From Plotosus lineatus (Eukaryota > Chordata > Actinopteri > Siluriformes > Plotosidae): DNA of 64,000 bases. The stretch lies in the NCBI GenBank assembly GCA_024760905.1, contig CM045729.1:9725580-9789579 (forward strand). The letters run 5' to 3'. Under the pieces are notes generated by a model. It did not search any database. It saw only the letters and a list, made by a program, of their open reading frames with translations, and had not been told where the DNA came from. A program made the position numbers and the translations under genes. Shown here one piece after another: positions 1-9,771 of this stretch. The first letter of the stretch is position 1; each line of letters opens with the position of its first letter.

Positions 1-722
1 GCACATAACCGGTATTTTCACAGACAGTTACAAAGTGGCGTTGTACAGTCTGATAGCGGTGGGAATGAAACGACCTGCGGTAGCGCTCCTTCCTGCACTG
101 AGGATGCCTCAGTCGTACACTGAAGGAGCTGCTTAACTCCTCGACAGTCTGGTGCAGTGGGTGAGAGCTGTTGGACAGGATGGATGTGAGCTTTGCTACC
201 ATCCTCCTCTCACTCACCTCCTCCACAGAGTCCAGTGGGCAGCCGAGGACAGAGCTGGCCCTCCTGACCAGCTTGTTCAGTCTCTTTCTGTCCCGCTCTG
301 TGCTGCCCGGGGCCCAGCAGATGGCAGCGTAGAGGATTGCAGAGGCTACCACAGAGTCATAAAATGTCCTGAGCAGAGGTCTGCATATGCCGAAGGACCT
401 GAGTCTCCTCAGAAGGTGGAGGCGACTCTGGCCCTTCTTGTACAGGGCGTTGGTGTTGTGGGACCAGTCCAGTTTATTGTTAAGGTGAACACCCAGGTAC
501 TTGAAACTGTCCACTGTCTCAATGTCCTGTCCCTGGATGTTCACTAGTAAATGTGTGTGTGTGTGTGTGTTTGAGTGCTTCTCCTGAAGTCGACCACCAT
601 CTCCTTCGTCTTCCTAGTGTTCAAGCACAGGTGGTTGCGCTCACACCAGTCCACGAAGTCGACAATGACCGACCGGTACTCCAGCTCGTTCCCCTCTGAC
701 ACACGGCCCACGATGGCGGAGT
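1..722 (-). mobile_element. L2-like LINE, 3' part of reverse transcriptase (5'-truncated)
   Basis: Read on the minus strand, this encodes the C-terminal part of an L2-type non-LTR reverse transcriptase. The segments FVDWCERNHLCLNTRKTKEM, YLGVHLNNKLDW, LRRLRSFGICRPLL and FYDSVVASAILYAAICWAPG match the post-catalytic thumb region typical of fish L2/Maui LINEs (family recognition from memory). The FADD catalytic box is absent, so the copy is 5'-truncated near 722 and runs off the window at base 1. A (TG)n tract at about 551-572 interrupts the coding sequence. The element lies between TRIM copy A exon 3 and any further TRIM exons. The plus-strand open frame at 152-547 is only its antisense shadow. 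Confidence 0.8.
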
Positions 723-1001
723 CGTTTGTTCACCTCTGTAAGCTTTGGTGAGCTTTTGAGTAAAGAACGTGACCCTTTATTGCAAGCCACTCCAGATCTC
801 TGGGTGATACAGAAGAACTGATCCACGAGATGATTATAACTCGCTCAGAACCAGCAAGAGAAAGAATTAGACACCGAAAGAAAAATCCCAACAATGATTG
901 ATCATTGACAATGATTTTTACACCAATGAAATGTGGCATTTCTGATGATGGAAACAAGTTTTACTTTCTCACAGTATAAATACTGAATAAATAATCCTCA
1001 C

Positions 1002-1956
1002 TTGTAAGAACGAGACGTCTTCAGCTCTCATCTCATCTTCTATGGCTCTGATTGTGTCTGAAAGAGATGAAATGTCTCTGCTCAGCTTCTCCATCTTCTC
1101 CTTCATCATCTGACTCTTCTGCTCCTCTTCTTCTCCGAGTGCAGCGATCCTGACTGTCTCTTCATCTCGTAGAAACCGGTGAAGCTTCTCAAACTCCTCC
1201 TTAATCTGACGCTCCGTGTGTTGGGCCTGAATCTGCAGTGAAGAGGAAATCCAATGAAATATTGCCATTATACAATGATGTAAAATATAATTATAATATC
1301 AAACCCATGCTATTGATTCTGACCTTTATATGCTCTGCAGTTTGACTCCAGTTCAGTTTACAGTCTTTAAAGATCTTCAGTTTCTCCTGTAGGGGCTTCA
1401 GTGCAGTTTTGAGCTCCTCCTGAAACAAATCCACACACTGCATGGAGACTCTGTGTTTCAGATCTTATTTTACACATCGTTACATCACACCACTGTTTAT
1501 TAGGGAGATTTACCTGTACAATGTTCAGTGTCTGTTTTTAAAATATACATTATTTACCTGACAGTCTGTTACTGCCTCATCAATGGGGCAGAATTTGTGG
1601 TTGGTGTGTTTTCTTGAATCCCGACACACCACACACACCGGCTGTTGATCGTCCAGACAGAAGAGTTTGAATTTCTCACTGTGCAGACTGCAGACTGTTT
1701 CAGACCCTGATGAAGATCTCTGACTTCTCTCCTGTAAGAAAGTCTCGCACAGGTTCTTTAAGGCCAGATTTATGGGAGGTTTATCCTTAGATGACTTACT
1801 CCTACAAACGGGACATTCTCTGGATCCTTTGGTCTCCCAGAACTTCTCCAAACACACTTTACACACACTGTGACTGCAGCCCAGAAGAACAGGATCCTTG
1901 AAGATTTCACAGCACACAGGACAGGAGAAATCCTCCTCTGAGAACTTAGAAGCCAT
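1002..1956 (-). CDS. TRIM copy A: class IV TRIM E3 ligase, TRIM35/A33-like, first three coding exons only
   Basis: Three minus-strand exons are visible: 1558-1956 (399 bp, RING plus B-box2), 1324-1419 (96 bp) and 1002-1232 (231 bp, coiled coil). All junctions have AG/GT and phase 0. The start is the ATG at 1956 (MASKFSEED), shared by all four copies; an upstream in-frame ATG at 1989 is specific to this copy. RING ligands C12, C15, C27, H29, C32, C35, C48, C51 and B-box2 ligands C89, H92, C100, C108, C111, H117, H120 are intact. The 23-bp linker exon and the PRY/SPRY exon seen in copies B-D are not found in 723-1001; unrelated sequence and an L2 LINE follow. The gene is therefore either truncated or continues off the left edge. 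A 5' UTR exon donor (GTAAG) abuts 2156. Ubiquitin ligase activity is inferred from the RING. Confidence 0.8.
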
Positions 1957-1999
1957 TTTATTTTGCTGTTGTTGTTCTCTCCAGTCCAACTGTTCAGTG

Positions 2000-2009
2000 T
2001 TTCACTTTC
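2000..2009 (-). promoter_or_regulatory. ISRE-like element upstream of TRIM copy A
   Basis: The minus strand reads GAAAGTGAAAC, a match to the interferon-stimulated response element core GAAANNGAAAC, about 44 bp upstream of the ATG. The same motif sits at the equivalent place in the other three copies. Function is inferred from the consensus. Confidence 0.45.
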
Positions 2010-2296
2010 ACTTTGATTAAAAGTAATTGCAGCCTGATTTCAGGTTTCTTTAAAGTTAAACACATGACTTTGTAGGTCCGATCATTAATCACTTCTCACA
2101 GTGCTGAGAATGAGACTCAGATTTCTCCATAAACCGAGAATAAAACAAAACTTACCAGAGCAGAACACTGCAGGCTGGTTATGGAGGACTGCAGTCGTCT
2201 CAGAGGTGAGCATTATTCCGCACCCAGTCCTCCCGTGCTCACCTTCGCCCTCTACTGGCTATTGGAAAAACACGGGAAGACTGGGTGGGGGATCGT

Positions 2297-2363
2297 GCTC
2301 ACCGTGCTGGTACCGACTAAAAGCGGGTCAATGCTCACTGTGCCAGTACCGACTGAAAGCGGG
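2297..2363 (+). repeat. Two imperfect 31-bp direct repeats
   Basis: Units at 2297-2327 and 2333-2363 both contain gtaccgact.aaagcggg. They lie in a GC-rich stretch (2204-2400) just where copy A stops matching the other TRIM blocks. No gene is recognisable here. Confidence 0.6.
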
Positions 2364-2639
2364 ATAGGGCGAACCTTGTTGGGACCGACCCAAAGCTTGA
2401 TATAAATCTCTCTGGTTTTGCCAGCGCTTTATAAAACCATAATCCAGTTTTCCTTGGGCCATTTTAAACTTTCAGCTCCATTCTCGTCGTGTCAGGAATA
2501 TTTATCAACCACTTTTTCTTGAAAAGGAAAGACAAGTCCAATGTGTTCAGTCACATCAGAACTGTTAGGTGGGGCAGCATGTAAGACTCGTTCTGATTTA
2601 AGGATTTTCTATCCAATCATTTTAATTCAATTTCTCTCA

Positions 2640-3060
2640 TTCTTCTCTTTTTAATGCTCATGCTGCAATTTGAACTTTTTAAATTCTAACTGCATAGCAA
2701 GGCTGTCATTATTGATGTGCCCACTTCACGCTCTTCAATTAAACCTGTGCTGTCTAAATCTTGGATGATTTGATCAAGGATTTCAGGCTTTCTCAAAGCT
2801 CTTTTCACACCGAGCCCAAAGTGTTCCCCAAACTCAACAACTGATCTTTTGTGAAATGTTCCAGTAGATCAGGGTCTGGATCTTCAACAAATGCCTCAGG
2901 TTTGAAGTCTGCCATGTTAAGATGTTAAAACAATAACAAAAAAAACACTGAGATAGATCTTGTAAACAATGTATTGTAAACAATGTGTCGAGGTGAAGGC
3001 CTAAAAATTTTAAAACTATTGAGTATATGAATCCAAATCCCGGACGAGCCCCCACTGTTA
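2640..3060 (-). mobile_element. Ty3/gypsy-like LTR retrotransposon relic: primer site, leader and gag start
   Basis: On the minus strand, 3054-3037 reads TGGGGGCTCGTCCGGGAT, an 18-nt match to a tRNA-Pro primer-binding site. An AT-rich leader follows, then an ATG at 2915 opening a short acidic frame beginning MADFKPEAFVEDPDPDLLE, which stops after about 36 codons and resumes in another frame. This layout is that of a gypsy-type gag N terminus. The LTR would abut the primer site at about 3056 and extend to higher coordinates, but I could not define its far end. No pol domains are present. Confidence 0.5.
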
Positions 3061-3857
3061 TGTTCTGAATAATAATAATAAGAAGAAGAAGAGGAAGACG
3101 TCACAATCATGAGCAGCATCCAGTCTGTGTTACAAAGCCAAAAAAAAAAAAGATTTCTCAACACTGGCTCAAATGTCTAGGGAAATAAAGAAATCGGGGT
3201 TTTTTTGGTTAACAAATACATATGTTTCATTCATTGAACAATCCTAACGTTACAGTTCCCGAAATCAATACAATGTCACAACATTCAAGAGAGAACCAAA
3301 ATAAAATGGAGTCTGATCCGATTCCTGGAGACTGCCACTGTCACAGAGAGTCCTTGAATAATAAGGAAACGGGGCCAAGAAGTGCTGGGTCCACAGTCAG
3401 AGTCACTGTCCGAGTCGTTATCCAATGATCTTTTAAATGTTTTTTGTAGTTGTAGCCATAGTGAAGGGATAATATTTCACCATCGAAGCTCCCCACCCTC
3501 CCTGGAGCCCTACTGGGGGACATGTATTTGTATTCGGACCTCCAACATACAGATGTCAGGGCTACTTACAATGGTATACTCAAGCATCCAGGCAGAACCC
3601 GAGTCCCCAATTAACCTGATTAAGCAGCTGCTACTAGAATTTCAAATAAAACCTAGTGCTTAGCACCACCAGCTGATTGACTTGTGCCAGGCCTCACAAG
3701 CCTCTTGTCCAGGCAAAATTTGGGCCAAAGCAACATATTGCAATGAAGTCCCATTTTGAAGATTCCGAGTACAGAACTCGCGGATTATCTTAATTCTCGG
3801 GAGGGGCCGGAACCGAACCTCTGCGAATATCGAGGGCCTACTCTAATAATCTACTTA
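3061..3857. other. No gene seen; possible LTR remnant
   Basis: A short (AAT)/(AAG) run at 3070-3090 and two A-rich tracts are the only structure. The start of the interval may be the degraded LTR belonging to the primer site at 3037-3054. Small open frames here show no recognisable domain. Confidence 0.4.
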
Positions 3858-5369
3858 CAGTGGTATGAAAAAGTATCTGAACCTTTTGGAATTTCTCACA
3901 TTTCTGCATAAAATCACCGTCAAATGTGATCAGATCTTTGTCAAAATCACACAAATGAAAAAACTGCTTTAACTAAAACCACCCAAACATTTATAGGTTT
4001 TCATATTTTAAGGAGGATAGCATGCAAACAATGACAGAAGGGGGAGGAATAAGTAACTGAACCATCACATTTAATATTTTGTGGCCCCCCCCTTTGGCAG
4101 CAATAACTTCAACCAGACGTTTCCTGTAGCTGCAGATCAGTCAGGCACATCGGCCAGGACTAATTTTCACCCATTCTTCTTGACAAAACTGCTGTAGTTC
4201 AGTCAGATTCCTGGGATGTCTCAATGGGGTTCAAGTCTGGACTTTGACTTGGCCACTCCAGAACGTTGTCTTGTTGCAGCATCCATCCTCTTTTCAGCTT
4301 CAACTCTCTGACAGACGGCCTCAGGTTTTCCTGCAAAGCATCCTGATAAACTTTTGAATTCATTTTTACAATAATGATTGCAAGTTGTCCAGGCCCCGAG
4401 GCAGCAAAACAGCCCCAAACCATGATGCACCCTCCACCATGCTTCATGGTGGGGATGAGGTGTTGATATTGGTGAGCGGTTCCATTTTTCCTCCGCACAT
4501 GACGTGTGTTCCTCTCAAACAATTCAATTTTGGTTTCATCGGTCCACAAAATATTTTGCCAAAACTACTGTGGAGTGTCCAAGTACCCTTTTTGCAAACA
4601 TTATACGAGCAAGAATGTTTTTTGAGACAGCAGTGGCTTCCTCCTTGGAGTCCTCCCATGAACACCATTCTTGGCCATTGTTTTACATATAGTTGATGTG
4701 TGCACAGAGATATTGGACTGTGCCAGTGATATCTGTAAGTCTTTAGCAGACACTCTAGGTTTTTTTTTTACCTCTCTGAGTATTCTGCGCTGAACTCTTG
4801 GCATCATCTTTGGTGGACAGCCACTCCTTGGGAGAGAAGCAACTGTGCCAAACTCTCTCCATTTGTAGATAACTTCTCTGATCGTCGATTAATGAAGATC
4901 CAGACTTTTAGAGATGGTTTTGTATCCTTTCCCAGCTTTATACAAATCAACTTGATCGCAGGTCTTCAGACAGCTCTATTGAGCAAGCCATGGTGCACAT
5001 CAGACAATGCTTCTCATCAAGACAATTCTTACCAGGTGTGTGTTTTATAGTGGGCAGGGCATCTTTAAGCCACTCATCAGTGATTGAGCACACACCTGAC
5101 TTAAATTGTTTGGTAAAAATTGGTTTCAATTGCTCTTTAAGTCTCCTTAGGCAGAGGGTTCAGTTACTTATTCCTCCCCCTTCTGTCATTGTTTACAAGC
5201 TGTCCTTATTAAAATATGAAAACCTATAAATGTTTGAGTGGTTTTAGTTAAAGCAGACACTGTTTTTTCATCTGTGTGATTTTGACAAAGATCAGATCAC
5301 ATTTGATGGTAATTTTAGGCAGAAATGTGAGAAATTCAAAAAAGGTTCAGATACTTTTTTATACCACTG
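3858..5369 (-). mobile_element. Tc1-like transposon, inactive, with about 210-bp terminal inverted repeats
   Basis: The element starts CAGTGGTATGAAAAAGTATC and ends with its inverted complement, flanked by TA at 3856-3857 and 5370-5371. The inverted repeats run about 210 bp each. The minus strand carries a broken Tc1 transposase: MACSIELSEDLRSS start near 4991, a helix-turn-helix part at 4601-4807 (MMPRVQRRILREVKKKPRVS) and a catalytic part at 4199-4549 with WTDETK, LQQDN and SPDLNPIE. The spacing between the second D and the E is collapsed ([19 protein letters not shown]), showing an internal deletion of the usual 34-residue interval, and the frames are shifted. Confidence 0.88.
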
Positions 5370-5388
5370 TATTTATCTATATACAGTA

Positions 5389-5451
5389 TATCTATCTATC
5401 TATCTATTAGTATACAGTATCGATCTATCTATCTATCTATCTATCTGTCTA
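5389..5451. repeat. (TATC)n microsatellite
   Basis: Imperfect TATC repeats broken near 5408-5422, starting a few bases outside the right end of the Tc1 element. They grade into a TC-rich stretch to about 5520. Confidence 0.85.
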
Positions 5452-5674
5452 TCGAGTCAACATCATCTGTCTCTCTATCCATTCAACTCTATCTGTCTGT
5501 CTGTCTCTCCTTCTTGCTTTCTTCCTTTCTTATTGTCTATTTCAGCAGATCTACCACTTCTGCATTGATTTCTGATTTTCTTGTTTGCATTGAATTATTA
5601 TTGCAGGTAAGTTGCTCGTTTATCATTAAAGTAACACCAGGTTCACCACAACACGAGCATTGTCATGAGATAAT

Positions 5675-5750
5675 TCATCATCATCATCATCATCAACAAC
5701 ATCATCATCATCATCATCCTGTGCTTAATCCAAGTTGGGTCGCAGGGGCA
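5675..5750 (-). mobile_element. Very short Rex3 3'-end insertion
   Basis: A (CAT)n tract followed by cctgtgcttaatccaag and gggtcgcaggggca matches the reverse complement of the Rex3 3' terminus seen at 15860-15900. The heptamer agataat at 5668-5674 and 5751-5757 is a candidate target-site duplication, so this is a 5'-truncated insertion of about 76 bp. Confidence 0.6.
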
Positions 5751-5960
5751 AGATAATGTAATGTATATAAAGTATGTGAGATAATTGTGGGATGTTAATT
5801 AATTCTAAGTCATGTAATACAGTTTTAAAAATGCAGCCATTAGGTGGGAGGGGGGGGGCACTAACCAGTGTCTCTCCCCCTCATGCCGGTCCCAAGCCCG
5901 GAGAAATGCAGAGGGTTGTGTCAGGAAGGGCATACGACGTAAAACCAATGGCAAATTTTT

Positions 5961-6500
5961 ATGATGCAAATCAGAAGTATTACCCCCATACTGGAACAGT
6001 CGAGGCCCAGGTTAACAACGACCGCCATCAGTGCTGTCAATCAACAGGGTGCTGATGGAAATTGGACTACTGTTGGTCGAATATGTCGAAGAAGGAGAGG
6101 TGGGAGGCGTGTCCGTAGGCAGAGAGAGAAGAGGAAAGGCATGAGTCTAGGACTGAGAGTGGGGACTTTGAATGTTGGAACTACGCAAAGAAAAGGTAGA
6201 GAGCTGGCTGAAATGATGCAGAGGAGGAAGGTGGACATACTGTGTGTTCAGGAGACCAGGTGGAAAGGTAGCAAAGCTAAAAGCTTAGGAGCAGGGTTTA
6301 AGCTATTTTATCACGGTGTGGATGGGAAGAGAAATGGAGTAGGAGTCATCTTGAAGGAGGAGTTTGTCAGGAATGTTCTAAAAGTGAAAAGAGTGTCAGA
6401 CAGAGTAATGAGTCTCAAGTTAGAAATTGAAGGTGTGATGCTCAATGTTGTTAGTGCTTATGCCCCACAGACAGGATGTGAGCTAGAAGAGACGGACTGA
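5961..6500 (+). pseudogene. RTE copy 1 endonuclease fragment
   Basis: Encodes the N-terminal half of the APE endonuclease: LRVGTLNVGT, DILCVQETRW with the catalytic glutamate, and VSAYAPQ. It ends prematurely after ELEETD. The next piece of the domain (GADFNGHVG with the catalytic D and N) continues in a neighbouring frame at 6522-6725. The natural start is probably the internal Met of MSLGLRVG. Not expressible as one protein. Confidence 0.75.
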
Positions 6501-6828
6501 TTCTGGAGTGAGTTAGATGAAGTGATGCAGAGTACCCCCAGAGGTGAAAGAGTGGTCATTGGTGCAGACTTCAATGGACATGTTGGTGTAGGCAACAGTT
6601 GGGACGAGGAAGTGATGGGCAGGTTTGGTATCCAGGACAGGAACGCAGAAGGACAGATGTTGATAGATTTTGCAAAAAGGATGGAAATGGCTGTGGTGAA
6701 TACTTTCTTCCAGAAGAAACAGTAGCATAGGGTGACTTATAAAAGAGGAGGTAGGAGCACACAGGTTGACTACATCTTGTGTAGGCGATGTAATTTGAAG
6801 GAAGTCGGTGACTGCAAAGTCATAGTGG

Positions 6829-7896
6829 GTGAGAGTTGCCAAACAGCATAGGATGGTGGTGTGCAGGATGACTCTGATGGTGAGAAAGGTGAAAAAGGCA
6901 AAGGCAGAGCAGAAGACAAAGTGGTGGAAGCTGAAAAAGGAAGAGTGTCATGTTGTCTTCAAGGAGTTGAAACAGGCTTTGGGTGGCCAGGAAGTGCTTC
7001 CAAATGACTGGACAACCACAGCAAATGTGATCAGGGACACAGGTAGGAGAGTACTTGGTGTCTCCTCTGGAAGGAAAGTAGATAAGGAGACTTGGTGGTG
7101 GAATGAGGAAGTGCAGGAGTGTGTACAAAGGAAGAGGTTAGCTAAGAAGAAGTGGGACATTGAGAGGACCGAAGAGAGTAAACAGGAGTACAGGGAGACA
7201 CAGTGTAAGGCGAAAGTAGCAGTGGCTAAGGCCAAACAGAGGGTGTATGATGACTTGTATAATAGGTTGGATAGTAAAGAGGGAGAAAATGAGCTATACA
7301 GGTTGACACAGCAGAGAAATAGAGATGGGAAGGACGTGCAGCAAGTTAGAATGATAAAGGACAGAGAGGGAAATGTATTGACTGATGACAGAAGTGTGCT
7401 GGGAAGATGGAAAGAGTACTTTGAAGAGCTGATGAATGAGGAAAATGAGAGAGAAAAAAGAGTAGAAGAGGTGACCATTGAGGAGCAGGATGTAGCAAAG
7501 ATCAGTAAGGGTGAAGTGAAAAGGGCATTGAAGAGGATGAAGAATGGAAAGGCAGTTGGTCCTGATGATATACCTGTGGAGGTATGGAAGTGTCTAGGAG
7601 AGGTAGCAGTAGATTTTCTGACAAGAACATTCAACAAGGTACTAGAGAGTGAGCAGATGCTGGAGGAGTGGAGGAGAAGTGTGCTGGTGCCCATTTTTAA
7701 GAACAAGGGAGACGTGCAGAGTTGCAGCAACTACAGAGGGATAAAGTTGATGAGCCATACGATGAAGTTATGGGAAAGAATAGTGGAAGCTAGACTAAGG
7801 GCAGAGGTCAGCATTTGTGAACAACAGTTTGGTTTCATGCCAAGAAAGAGCACCACAGATGCAATGTTTGCCTTGAGGATGTTAATAGAGAAGTAG
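6829..7896 (+). pseudogene. RTE copy 1 linker and N-terminal reverse transcriptase
   Basis: 355 residues covering the endonuclease-RT linker and RT fingers: KAVGPDDIPVEVWKCLG, EEWRRSVLVPIFKNKGDV, NYRGIKLMSHTMKLWERI and FGFMPRKSTTDAMFALRM. It terminates at a TAG (7894-7896) where three other copies in the window have a tyrosine codon; the copy at 42566-45730 carries the same TAG. The rest of the RT resumes in frame at 7897. Confidence 0.8.
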
Positions 7897-7929
7897 AGAG
7901 AAGGTCAGAGGGAGCTACATTGTGCCTTT

Positions 7930-8955
7930 GTGGATCTGGAAAAAGCATATGACAGGGTGCCAAGAGAAGAACTGTGGTATTGCATGAGGAAGTCTGGAGT
8001 GGCAGAGAAGTATGTTAGAGTGGTGCAGGACATGTATGAGAGATGTAAGACAGTGGTGAGGTGTGCTGTCAGTGTGACCAACGAATTCAAGATGGAGGTG
8101 GGACTGCATCAAGGGTCAGCTCTGAGCCCCTTCTTGTTTGCTATGGTGATGGACAGGCTGACAGACGAGGTGAGACAAGAATCTCCATGGACTATGATGT
8201 TTGCAGATGACATCGTGATCTGTAGTGAGAGCAGAGAACAAGTGCAGGAAAATCTAGAGAGGTGGAGGTATGCCCTGGAAAGGAGAGGAATGAAGGTTAG
8301 CCTCAGAAAATCAGAATACATGTGTGTGAACGACAAGGACCCAAGAGGAACTTTGAGGTTACAGGGGGCAGAGATAAAGAAGGTGGAGGATTTTAAGTAC
8401 TTAGGCTCAACAATCCAGAGCAATGGAGAGTGTGGAAAAGAGGTGAAGAAGCGCGTGCAGGCAGGTTGGAATGGATGGAGAAAAGTGTCCGGTGTGATGT
8501 GTGATAGGAGAGTATCGGCAAGAATGAAGGGAAAAGTGTACAAGACGGTGATGAGGCCAGCAATGTTGTATGGTTTAGAGACAGTGGCCCTGGGGAAAAG
8601 ACAGGAGTCAGAGTTGGAGGTAGCAGAGATGAAAATGTTGAGGTTCTCTTTGGGAGTAACGAGGATGGATAGGATCAGAAATGAGTACATCAGAGGGACA
8701 GCACATGTTAGATGTTTTGGAGACAAAGTCAGAGAGGCTAGATTGAGATGGTTTGGACATGTACAGAGGAGGGATAGTGAGTATATTGGTCGTAGGATGC
8801 TGAGGTTGGAACTACCAGGCAAAAGGCCCAGAGGAAGACCAAAGAGAAGATTTATGGATGCAGTGAAGGCGGACATGAAAGTCGTTGGAGTAGGAGTAGA
8901 AGATGCAGAGGATAGGGAGAGATGGAGGCAGATCATTTGCTGTGGCGACCCCTGA
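7930..8955 (+). pseudogene. RTE copy 1 reverse transcriptase core and C terminus
   Basis: 341 residues: DLEKAYDRVPREELWYC (first catalytic Asp region), GLHQGSALSPFLFAMVMDRL, WTMMFADDIVIC (catalytic FADD), FKYLGSTIQSNGECG and a C-terminal GHVQRRDSEYIGRRML segment ending in GDP. In frame with the preceding piece across the TAG. The plus strand is coding; the Ser/Leu-rich open frame on the opposite strand (8109-8936) is a shadow. Confidence 0.82.
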
Positions 8956-8993
8956 AGGGAACAGCCGAAAGGAAAAGAAGAAGAAAGAAGAAG

Positions 8994-9655
8994 ATGTGTG
9001 TGAATGAGAAGGACCCAGGAGGAACGGTGATGTTACAGGGAGCAGAGAGAACGAAGGTGGAGGATTTTAAGTACTTAGGCTCAACAATCCAGAGCAATGG
9101 AGAGTGTGGAAAAGAGGTGAAGAAGCGTGTGCAGGCAGGCTGGAATGGTTGGAGAAAAGTGTCCGGTGTGATGTGCGATAGGAGAGTGTCAGCAAGAATG
9201 AAGGGAAAAGTGTACAAGATGGTGGTGAGGCCAGCGATGTTGTATGGCTTAGAAACAGTGGCGCTGAGGAAAAGGCAGGAGGCAGAGCTGGAGGTAGCAG
9301 AGATGAAAATGTTGAGATTCTCTCTGGGAGTAACGAGGATGGATAGGATCAGAAATTAGTATATCAGAGGGACAGCCCACGTAAGATGTTTTGGAGACAA
9401 AGTCAGAGAGGCTAGATTGAGACGGTTTGGATATGTACAGAGGAGGGATCATGAGTATATTGGCAGCAGGATGCTGAGGTTGGAACTACCAGGCAGAAGG
9501 CCTCGAGGAAGACCAAAGAAGAGATTTATGGATGTGGAAGATATGAAGGTCGTTGGAGTCAGAAAAGAAGATGCGGAGGACAGGGTGAGGTGGAGGCGGA
9601 TGATTTGCTGTGGCGGCCCCTGAAGGGAGCAGCCGAAAGTAAAAGAAGATGAAGA
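8994..9655 (+). mobile_element. RTE-like LINE, 3'-end unit joined to the tail of copy 1
   Basis: It begins abruptly at the RT codons CVNEKDPGGTV directly after the (AAG)n tail of copy 1 and runs to its own 3' end. It resembles the 42566-45730 copy more than its neighbour: NEKDPGGTV and LRKRQEAELEV here, against NDKDPRGTL and LGKRQESELEV in copy 1. A stop at 9357 breaks the frame. The shared 18-bp target duplication lies outside it at 9656-9673. Confidence 0.85.
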
Positions 9656-9771
9656 TGTAATACAGTTTTAAAATGGGAGGATCTGTTTCAATATTGAAAT
9701 TCTAATGATAGAAGGACCTGGAATAGAATTGAAGAATATATTTCCCAGACACATTTTGCCATTTATCCAAA

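Larger units (their letters stand above)
5831..8993 (+). mobile_element. RTE-like LINE copy 1, near full length, coding frame broken
   Basis: 5' leader from 5831 (atgcagccattaggtgggag), an apurinic-type endonuclease, a reverse transcriptase, and a 3' end ctgaagggaacagccgaaag with an (AAG)n tail. It matches the complete copy at 42566-45730. Frame breaks: a stop after ELEETD at about 6498, a stop at 6723-6725, a frameshift near 6835, and a TAG at 7894-7896. The 18-bp sequence tgtaatacagttttaaaa at 5813-5830 recurs at 9656-9673, beyond a second RTE unit, so the two units together lie inside one target-site duplication. Confidence 0.88.

Noticed and set aside
152..547. 131-codon plus-strand frame at the left edge
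   Set aside because: The minus strand encodes clear L2-type RT motifs over the same bases.
5514..5756. Histidine-rich frame (HHHHHH runs)
   Set aside because: Produced by the CAT microsatellite tail of a short Rex3 insertion; no gene context.
8109..8936. Long Ser/Leu/Thr-rich open frames opposite the RTE LINE copies (also 6948-7730, 17547-18442, 42677-43444, 44075-45045)
   Set aside because: They are antisense to conserved RT/endonuclease frames and mirror them in every copy; the composition is that of a shadow frame.
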